Source of the DNA: an uncultured Faecalibacterium sp.
Lineage (GTDB): Bacteria; Bacillota; Clostridia; Oscillospirales; Ruminococcaceae
Reading direction: 5' to 3'
Assembly (NCBI GenBank): GCA_934525405.1
Contig: CAKSZF010000058.1
Coordinates: 1 to 9,052 of the forward strand
DNA: 9,052 nt
Position numbers and translations under genes: made by a program. The number at the start of each line of letters is the position of its first letter. Positions within the stretch are counted from its first letter, which is position 1. The notes beneath the pieces are model-generated. The model was not told the origin of the DNA and made no database searches. It saw nothing but the letters and a program-made list of their open reading frames with translations. Shown here piece after piece: positions 4,764-9,052 of this stretch.

Positions 4764-6035
4764 ATGCAGAACTTTATTTTTATCTCCCCCAACTTCCCCA
4801 CGAACTATTGGCAGTTCTGCCGGGAGCTGAAGAACAACGGCCTGAACGTGCTGGGCATCGGCGACCAGCCCTACGAGGAGCTGAAGCCGGAGCTGAAAGC
4901 AAGCCTGAACGAGTACTACAAGGTGAACAGTCTGGAAAACTACGATGAGGTATACCGCGCCGTGGCCTTTTTCACCTTCAAGTATGGCCGCATCGACTGG
5001 CTGGAGTCCAACAATGAGTACTGGCTGGAACGGGATGCCGCCCTGCGCACCGATTTTCACATCACCAGCGGCTTCCAGACCTCTGATATGCCCCGCATCA
5101 AGTACAAGAGCAAGATGAAGGAGTACTATCAGAAGGCCGGGATCGCCACTGCCCGCTATCACATGGTAGATGACCTTGCAGGCTGCAAAGCCTTTGTGGC
5201 ACAGGTGGGCTACCCGGTGGTGGTCAAGCCGGACAACGGCGTGGGCGCTTCGGATACCCACCGCCTTTCCAGCGACAAGGAGCTGGAGGCATTTCTGACC
5301 TACAAGGAAAAAGAGCACCCGGATGTGGCCTACATCATGGAGGAGTTCGTCCGCGCCGAGGTAAACAGCTACGATGCCATCATCGACGCCCACGGCAACC
5401 CCATCTTTGAGGCGGGCAACGTAAGCCCCGTGTCCATCATGGACATCGTGAACAATGACGACAACTCCATCTACTACATCATCAAGGATCTGCCGGAGGA
5501 CACCCGCGCCGCGGGCCGTGCCGCCGTCAAGAGCTTTGGGGTGAAGAGCCGCTTTGTTCACTTCGAGTTCTTCCGCATGACCGAGAATCAGGCCAGCATG
5601 GGCAAAAAGGGTCAGATCGTGGCGCTGGAAGTCAACATGCGCCCCTGCGGCGGCTTTACCCCGGACATGATCGACTTTGCCCGCTCCACCAACGTGTACA
5701 AGATCTGGGCAGACATGATTGCCTTCGGCGGCACCGATATGCCGGTGGGTGAGCACTACTACTGCGCCTTTGCTGGCCGCCGGGACGGCAAGAGCTTCGT
5801 TTACAGCCACGAGCAGCTGATGCAGAAGTATCAGGACAACATGCGCATGGTGGACCGCATCCCCGAGGCACTGTCCGGTGCCATGGGCAACCAGATGTAT
5901 GTGGCCACCTTCTCCACCCGTGACGAGATGGAAAAGTTCTATTCCGATGTGCTGGCCGTCACCGATGCCACAAACGCCAAGGTGCAGGCTGAGCTGACGA
6001 AGGTTCTGGCTCTGGGCGAGCCGGAGACCATTTAA
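4764..6035 (+). CDS. ATP-grasp domain ligase, substrate unknown
   Basis: A 423-residue protein with a complete ATP-grasp fold. An N-terminal pre-ATP-grasp domain starts with the strand FIFISPNFP (4-12). VVVKPDNGVGASDT (152-165) is the phosphate-binding loop with Lys155. YIMEEF (190-195) is the nucleotide-base contact region. HFEFF (266-270) and ALEVNMRPCGG (287-297) carry the metal-binding Glu268, Glu289 and Asn291. Enzymes of this superfamily use ATP to make an acyl-phosphate from a carboxylate and join it to an amine, thiol or other nucleophile. The tail after residue 300 (FAGRRDGKSFVYSHEQL and on) is unlike biotin carboxylase or carbamoyl-phosphate synthase. GGAAAGAGGA (4741-4750) is a plausible ribosome binding site, though its spacing to ATG is long (13 bases). 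Gene order suggests a functional link with the two esterases upstream; the reaction is not known. Confidence 0.85.
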   Translation: MQNFIFISPNFPTNYWQFCRELKNNGLNVLGIGDQPYEELKPELKASLNEYYKVNSLENYDEVYRAVAFFTFKYGRIDWLESNNEYWLERDAALRTDFHITSGFQTSDMPRIKYKSKMKEYYQKAGIATARYHMVDDLAGCKAFVAQVGYPVVVKPDNGVGASDTHRLSSDKELEAFLTYKEKEHPDVAYIMEEFVRAEVNSYDAIIDAHGNPIFEAGNVSPVSIMDIVNNDDNSIYYIIKDLPEDTRAAGRAAVKSFGVKSRFVHFEFFRMTENQASMGKKGQIVALEVNMRPCGGFTPDMIDFARSTNVYKIWADMIAFGGTDMPVGEHYYCAFAGRRDGKSFVYSHEQLMQKYQDNMRMVDRIPEALSGAMGNQMYVATFSTRDEMEKFYSDVLAVTDATNAKVQAELTKVLALGEPETI

Positions 6036-6081
6036 CCGTAAAAATGCAATGCCGGAGCGTCCGCAGACGCTCCGGCATTGT
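6035..6081 (+). repeat. Box-hairpin element, copy 4
   Basis: Divergent box ACCGTAAAAA (6035-6044), one spacer base, stem GCAATGCCGGAGCGTC (6046-6061) with 6066-6081 and loop CGCA (6062-6065). The outermost pair is G-T and the other 15 are Watson-Crick. This stem is closest to the consensus of the five copies. The box shares its first base with the stop codon of the ATP-grasp gene. Confidence 0.7.
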
Positions 6082-6088
6082 TCTGTTT
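6040..6088. terminator. Bidirectional terminator between convergent ATP-grasp and MATE genes
   Basis: The 15-bp perfect stem (6047-6061 with 6066-6080) is followed on the plus strand by TTCTGTTTTATT (6081-6092). On the minus strand it is followed by a T run complementary to AAAAA (6040-6044). It lies in the 55-base gap between two convergent stop codons. Confidence 0.8.
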
Positions 6089-6090
6089 TA

Positions 6091-7458
6091 TTATACCTTT
6101 GCAGCGCCCCGTTCCAGAATGCCGTTGAAGCGGGAGAAGAAGGTGATGGTGGTAATGGTCGCCGCCAGAATATCACTGACCGGCTCTGCCAGAAAGACAC
6201 CGAACACCGGGTTCGGCAGCAGGTGCGGCAGAATGAAGATGAGCGGAATCAGCAAAATGATCTTGCGCAGGCAGGCCAGTAGCAGGCTGACCTTGGCCTG
6301 TCCCAACGCCATAAAGCTCTGCTGGCAGGCGATCTGGAAGCCCATGGCAAAGATACCGGCCATGTAGATGCGCATGGACCATGTGGTGTAGTCGATCAGC
6401 GCCGTATCCGAGGTGAAGATGCCCGCCACAGCTCCCGGCACCAGCATCATGAGCAGCCAGAACAGGCAGGTGTAGCAGCTGCACAGCAGCAGCTGGAAAT
6501 GGAACGCCTCCTTGACGCGGGACTTTTTGTCTGCGCCGAAGTTGAAGCTCATCACCGGCTGACCGCCCTGACAGATGCCCTGAATAGGCAGGGTGCACAG
6601 CTGGGAAGCACTGGTGATAACGGTCATGGCACCCACAGCCACATCGCCGCCGTACCGCGCCAGACTGGAGCTGAAACTGATGGACAGCAGGCTTTCGGTG
6701 GACATCATCACAAAGGTGGAGATGCCCAGCGCCATCACCGGCAGGATGACCTTCTTTTCCGGGCGCATATAGTCCTTGCGCAGGTGCAGGATGGTCTTTT
6801 TGCCGGTGAGGAAGCGCAAAATCCACACCGCGCCCACCGCCTGACTGAGCACGGTGGCAATGGCAGCGCCCCGCACGCCCAGACCCAGACCAAAGATCAG
6901 GATGGGGTCGAGGATAATGTTGATGACTGCACCGATAACGGTGGTAAGCATACTGGTCTTGGCAAAGCCTTGTGTGGTGATGAAGGGGTTCATGCCCAGT
7001 ACCAGCAGCACAAACACCGAGCCCAGAATGTAGATGCGGCTGTACGCCAGCGCATAGGGCAGGGTGGCGTCACTGGCGCCAAAGAGCCGTAGCAGGGTGG
7101 GTGCCCCGGCGTAGAACACCACGGTCAGCACCACCGAGAAGAGCAGCAGCATGGTAAAACTGTTGGAGATGATCTTCTCCGCCTGCTCCTTGTCGCCCTG
7201 TCCCAGCGCAATGGCGGTACGGGGCGCGCCGCCCGCGCCCACCAGCATGGCGAACGCGTTCAGCAGCATAAGGATGGGGGTGAACAGTCCCACGCCGGTC
7301 AGCGCTGCCGCGCCGATGCCGGCAATATGTCCGATGTAAATGCGGTCCACGATGTTATACAGCAGGTTGACCACCTGTGCAACGACCGCCGGGATCATGA
7401 GCTGCAGCATCAGCTTTTTTACGCTGCCGCTGCCCATGTCCTGTTTTGCCTGTGCCAT
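6091..7458 (-). CDS. MATE-family multidrug/toxin efflux transporter
   Basis: A 455-residue, strongly hydrophobic protein with about 12 predicted membrane helices in two MatE halves (roughly residues 17-180 and 235-405). Family signatures: LMIPAVVAQVVNLLYNIVDRIYIGHI at the N-terminus (split here as LMIPAVVAQVV, NLLYNIVDRIYIGHI), GMNPFITTQGFAK (155-167), NIILDPILIFGLGLG (180-194), and QGGQPVMSFNFGA (297-309) in the second half. It most resembles the MepA-like Firmicute branch of MATE exporters, which expel cationic drugs, dyes or metabolites by cation antiport across the cytoplasmic membrane. The real substrate cannot be predicted. AAAGGAG (7469-7475, minus strand) is the ribosome binding site, ten bases before ATG. 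The gene stands alone on the minus strand, convergent with the ATP-grasp gene and divergent from the phosphoribosyltransferase gene. A palindrome in its leader hints at repressor control. Confidence 0.92.
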   Translation of the reverse strand: MAQAKQDMGSGSVKKLMLQLMIPAVVAQVVNLLYNIVDRIYIGHIAGIGAAALTGVGLFTPILMLLNAFAMLVGAGGAPRTAIALGQGDKEQAEKIISNSFTMLLLFSVVLTVVFYAGAPTLLRLFGASDATLPYALAYSRIYILGSVFVLLVLGMNPFITTQGFAKTSMLTTVIGAVINIILDPILIFGLGLGVRGAAIATVLSQAVGAVWILRFLTGKKTILHLRKDYMRPEKKVILPVMALGISTFVMMSTESLLSISFSSSLARYGGDVAVGAMTVITSASQLCTLPIQGICQGGQPVMSFNFGADKKSRVKEAFHFQLLLCSCYTCLFWLLMMLVPGAVAGIFTSDTALIDYTTWSMRIYMAGIFAMGFQIACQQSFMALGQAKVSLLLACLRKIILLIPLIFILPHLLPNPVFGVFLAEPVSDILAATITTITFFSRFNGILERGAAKV

Positions 7459-7478
7459 GGATGTGATTCTCCTTTTAC

Positions 7479-7490
7479 TTCAAATTTGAA
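7479..7490. promoter_or_regulatory. 12-base perfect palindrome, possible operator of the exporter gene
   Basis: TTCAAATTTGAA at 7479-7490 is self-complementary and lies between the predicted -10 (7504-7509) and the ribosome binding site of the MATE gene. The size and position suit binding by a MarR- or TetR-like repressor dimer. No regulator gene is in the window. Confidence 0.4.
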
Positions 7491-7503
7491 CAATCTCTCC
7501 TCT

Positions 7504-7509
7504 ATTATA
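7504..7509 (-). promoter_or_regulatory. -10 element of the MATE gene promoter
   Basis: A perfect TATAAT is read on the minus strand (ATTATA at 7504-7509). No good -35 hexamer was found at 16-18 bases upstream, so the promoter may be weak or activator-dependent. Transcription would start near 7497, about 40 bases before ATG. Confidence 0.5.
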
Positions 7510-7752
7510 CTCAAAACCCGCAAAAATACCAGCCCCTTTTTCAAAATTTTCCGTGCTGCGCAAAAAAGCTGTTGCCGTTACAGGAATCTTTTTACTCGAC
7601 CCGGAGCAAAAGCCTTCATTCGAAAAATCGATTTCCGTGTGTTGCTACTGCGCGCCCTTTGCGGTGCGCTTTTCTGGGCAGCAACGGCCTTTGCATCCAA
7701 GTTTTCGGCGATATGTCTGTAAAAATGCAAGCTTTTTCGTTAGGTTTGTGTC
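7510..7752. other. Gene-free region upstream of the divergent MATE and phosphoribosyltransferase genes
   Basis: No reading frame here has a ribosome binding site. The region is AT-rich at its edges. It contains one imperfect hairpin: GTTGCT (7641-7646) with AGCAAC (7680-7685), and inside it GCGCGCC (7650-7656) with GGTGCGC (7663-7669). Nothing else stands out. Confidence 0.5.
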
Positions 7753-7781
7753 TTGTGCACAGCGGCATTTTTCAGTACAAT
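7753..7781 (+). promoter_or_regulatory. Sigma-A type promoter of the phosphoribosyltransferase-like gene
   Basis: TTGTGC (7753-7758), a 17-base spacer, and TACAAT (7776-7781). The leader is about 100 bases (about 7788-7885) and contains a 14-base perfect palindrome GGCGCAGCTGCGCC (7848-7861) just before the ribosome binding site AAAAAAGGAG (7867-7876). Confidence 0.65.
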
Positions 7782-7885
7782 AAAGAGGCAGAGAAGAAAA
7801 ATAAGCGCTGCAACCAAAATGCGTTGCCGCGCTGTTTTGTATTTTGCGGCGCAGCTGCGCCCGGTGAAAAAAGGAGTGCTGTACA

Positions 7886-8521
7886 ATGATCAACATGGTC
7901 AAGCTTCCCACCAGCAAAAGCGAACTGTTCCTGCGGGTGGCCAAGGGACATTTTGCCACCAGCCACAGCCACATCAACTATTACATCGACGTGACCACCC
8001 AAAAGACCCGCCTTTCCGAGGCAAAGGCCGTGGCAAAGGAGCTGGTCAGCGCTTACCAGCACAGCACCATCGTGGATACCGTGCTCTGCCTGGACGGCAC
8101 ACAGGTCATCGGCACCTGCCTTGCCAACGAGCTGACCAAGGACGGCTTTACCAATATGAACGCCCACAAGACCATCTACATCGTCACCCCGGAATACACC
8201 TCCGGCAGCCAGATCATTCTGCGGGATAATCTTGCCCCCATGGTCAAGGGCAAGCACGTCCTTATTCTGGCGGCATCCATCACCACCGGCTACACCATTC
8301 AGGCAGCCGTGGAAGCCGTAAACTACTACGGCGGCATCGTAGCCGGGCTTTCGGCGATTTTCGCCACTACCCACGAGTGTCTGGGTTACCCGGTCACCTC
8401 CATCTTCGACCCCACCAGTCTGCCGGATTACGCCAGCTTCGACTCCCGCGACTGCCCCCTGTGCAAGGCCGGGCAGCACATCGACGCGCTGGTGAACAGC
8501 TTCGGCTATTCGGCGCTGTAA
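7886..8521 (+). CDS. Phosphoribosyltransferase-like protein (orotate PRTase-like, atypical PRPP loop)
   Basis: A 211-residue protein with the type I phosphoribosyltransferase layout. The PRPP-binding segment is VLILAASITTGYT (125-137), with the conserved TTG of the loop. A flexible-loop region (TPEYTSGSQIILRDN, 101-115) precedes it, and a C-terminal DCPLCKAG (189-196) resembles tails of some orotate phosphoribosyltransferases. The two acidic residues that normally precede the loop (as in VVDDVITTGG) are Ala129-Ala130 here. In known enzymes those acids contact the ribose hydroxyls of PRPP, so catalysis may be altered or lost, or the protein may be a regulator or PRPP sensor. I have an impression that related Firmicute proteins share this change. 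The start at 7886 has a ribosome binding site nine bases upstream; an in-frame ATG at 7895 is less well placed. The gene is monocistronic, with its own promoter and terminator. Confidence 0.8.
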   Translation: MINMVKLPTSKSELFLRVAKGHFATSHSHINYYIDVTTQKTRLSEAKAVAKELVSAYQHSTIVDTVLCLDGTQVIGTCLANELTKDGFTNMNAHKTIYIVTPEYTSGSQIILRDNLAPMVKGKHVLILAASITTGYTIQAAVEAVNYYGGIVAGLSAIFATTHECLGYPVTSIFDPTSLPDYASFDSRDCPLCKAGQHIDALVNSFGYSAL

Positions 8522-8536
8522 CGCAAAGCTTTTATA

Positions 8537-8572
8537 GGCTGCTGCACAAACCGCTGTGCAGCAGCCTTTTTT
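8537..8572 (+). terminator. Intrinsic terminator after the phosphoribosyltransferase-like gene
   Basis: GGCTGCTGCACA (8537-8548) pairs perfectly with TGTGCAGCAGCC (8555-8566) over a 6-base loop and is followed by TTTTTT (8567-8572). Confidence 0.9.
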
Positions 8573-8729
8573 GTTGCAGAACGATTGAAAATGGCTTCCG
8601 CTATCGGGTTGCGGCACCCAGCATCCGCATCGTGCCTTGGGCGGCACTTGCGTCTTGCTGGCCGCTGCCCCAACAACTCCTCCCTGTTTCCGCCGCTGGC
8701 GGCGGTCGTCGTCGTTGCTAGCCATGTTT
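8573..8729. other. Gene-free stretch before element copy 5
   Basis: GC-rich sequence without a supported gene. It contains a small CCGCC/GGCGG hairpin near 8689-8702 and a short run of GTC triplets (8705-8714). A minus-strand open frame starts at ATG 8725-8723 but has no ribosome binding site and runs through the terminator and the antisense of the upstream gene. Confidence 0.4.
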
Positions 8730-8827
8730 AGCGGAAATATTATTTTTATTTCGGGATAGCGGAGCGTCTGCGGACGCTCCGCTATCCCATTTTCACGGGA
8801 GGGGTCGTAAAGGCAAACGGCATCTAC
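8730..8827 (-). repeat. Box-hairpin element, copy 5 (long form)
   Basis: On the minus strand: left flank from GTAGATGCCG (8827 downward), box CCCGTGAAAA (8799-8790), one spacer base, 16-bp perfect stem GGGATAGCGGAGCGTC with loop CGCA (arms 8753-8768 and 8773-8788, loop 8769-8772), then the AT-rich flank down to 8730. It matches copy 2 over both flanks, but the stem sequence is different and still fully paired. It lies in the gap between the phosphoribosyltransferase-like gene and the MYG1-family gene. Confidence 0.85.
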
Positions 8828-8850
8828 AACGCCGCTTCCAGTGGAAACGC

Positions 8851-8873
8851 AGCGAAGCGCATTCCAAATCATC
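8851..8873 (+). repeat. 23-base repeat flanking element copy 5
   Basis: Includes AGCGCATTCCAAATCATC (8856-8873) and matches 2922-2944 at 20 of 23 bases in the same orientation, although the neighbouring hairpin elements are inverted relative to each other. Confidence 0.6.
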
Positions 8874-8879
8874 CCGCGC

Positions 8880-8910
8880 AAAAGGAACGGCGGCGCTGCC
8901 GTTCCTTTTT
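8880..8910. terminator. Hairpin terminator just upstream of the last gene's promoter
   Basis: AAAAGGAACGGC (8880-8891) pairs with GCCGTTCCTTTT (8898-8909) over GGCGCT, and the T run reaches 8910. The A run at its other side makes it usable on both strands. No gene lies between the terminator at 8572 and this one. Confidence 0.75.
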
Positions 8911-8911
8911 G

Positions 8912-8940
8912 TTGTCCCACGGGCAGGATTGTGCTATACT
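8912..8940 (+). promoter_or_regulatory. Promoter of the MYG1-family gene
   Basis: TTGTCC (8912-8917), a 17-base spacer, and TATACT (8935-8940) preceded by TGC, an extended -10 element. It is placed directly after a terminator, so the gene has an insulated start. The leader is about 32 bases. Confidence 0.75.
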
Positions 8941-8978
8941 GATACCAGACGAAACTAGGAGAACGAGGTATCAAGTCC

Positions 8979-9052
8979 ATGAAAATTCCCGCAAACGGTT
9001 TTACCCACGCCGGCAAGTTCCATGCCGATGACGTGTTTGCTACGGCGCTATT
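8979..9052 (+). CDS. MYG1-family (UPF0160) protein, N-terminal part (partial)
   Basis: Only the first 24 codons and two bases of the next are in the window; the gene runs off the right edge. The visible protein starts MKIPANGFTHAGKFHADDVF and continues ATAL. The pattern T-H-x-G-x-F-H-x-D-D (residues 9-18) is the N-terminal signature of the MYG1/UPF0160 family. These proteins are related to DHH phosphoesterases, and the human member is a metal-dependent 3'-5' exoribonuclease; His10, His15, Asp17 and Asp18 would be metal ligands or near them. The function of bacterial members is less clear. AGGAG at 8957-8961 and GAGG at 8965-8968 are candidate ribosome binding sites; the second has the better spacing (ten bases). 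The assignment rests on a short but distinctive motif. Confidence 0.72.
   Translation, partial: MKIPANGFTHAGKFHADDVFATAL

Noticed and set aside
4752..6200. Long minus-strand open frame opposite the ATP-grasp gene
   Set aside because: It runs through the antisense of the ATP-grasp gene and through the terminator at 6040-6088, with the usual shadow composition.
7572..7889. Plus-strand open frames in the gap before the phosphoribosyltransferase gene
   Set aside because: No ribosome binding site, unusual composition, and overlap with a well-formed promoter (7753-7781) and the leader.
268..8827. CRISPR array as an explanation of the repeated hairpins
   Set aside because: The copies are kilobases apart, in both orientations, with no regular spacers and no cas genes.
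7772..9016. Minus-strand open frame across the phosphoribosyltransferase gene, with an internal ATG at 8725
   Set aside because: It crosses two terminators and the antisense of a real gene. The internal ATG lacks a ribosome binding site and lies just outside repeat copy 5.

Overview
The window looks like a chromosomal segment of a gut Firmicute in the Oscillospiraceae, most probably Faecalibacterium or a close relative. This rests on the GC-rich codon use, strong AGGAGG-type ribosome binding sites, sigma-A-like promoters, and intergenic hairpin-rich repeats that I associate from memory with Faecalibacterium. No database search was possible, so the genus is an inference. I see no rRNA, tRNA, CRISPR array, transposase or phage gene.

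Layout from left to right: (1) the C-terminal end of a membrane-anchored protein of unknown function (1-261), followed by a hairpin terminator; (2) about 485 bases without a gene (262-746), filled with a chain of hairpins and repeats between convergent genes; (3) a HAD-family phosphatase on the minus strand (747-1400), divergent from a branched-chain amino acid aminotransferase (1653-2732), with both promoters in the 252-base gap; (4) a plus-strand cluster of two different esterase-like alpha/beta hydrolases (3065-3835, 3877-4635) and an ATP-grasp ligase (4764-6035); (5) a MATE-family exporter on the minus strand (6091-7458), convergent with the ATP-grasp gene; (6) a phosphoribosyltransferase-like protein (7886-8521) divergent from the exporter; (7) the first 24 codons of a MYG1-family (UPF0160) protein at the right edge (8979 onward).

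The most striking non-coding feature is a family of five dispersed hairpin elements, all at gene ends or between genes (about 268-318, 2806-2904, 4634-4687, 6035-6081, 8730-8827). Each has a 10-base box, CCCGTGAAAA in four copies and ACCGTAAAAA in one, then exactly one spacer base, a 16-bp stem, and a 4-base loop (CGCA on the box strand in four copies, CATG in one). The stem sequences are homologous but differ at most positions, and almost every change in one arm is matched by its complement in the other. Two copies (2806-2904 and 8730-8827) share long flanks as well and lie in opposite orientations. On the strand opposite the box, the hairpin is followed by a short T run and can act as an intrinsic terminator. 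Elsewhere it sits inside a probable operon or beside an independent terminator.

Metabolically, the aminotransferase serves leucine, isoleucine and valine synthesis. The esterase-esterase-ATP-grasp cluster has no assigned pathway; an activating ligase beside hydrolases suggests making and breaking an ester or amide-linked compound, but no substrate can be read from the sequence.
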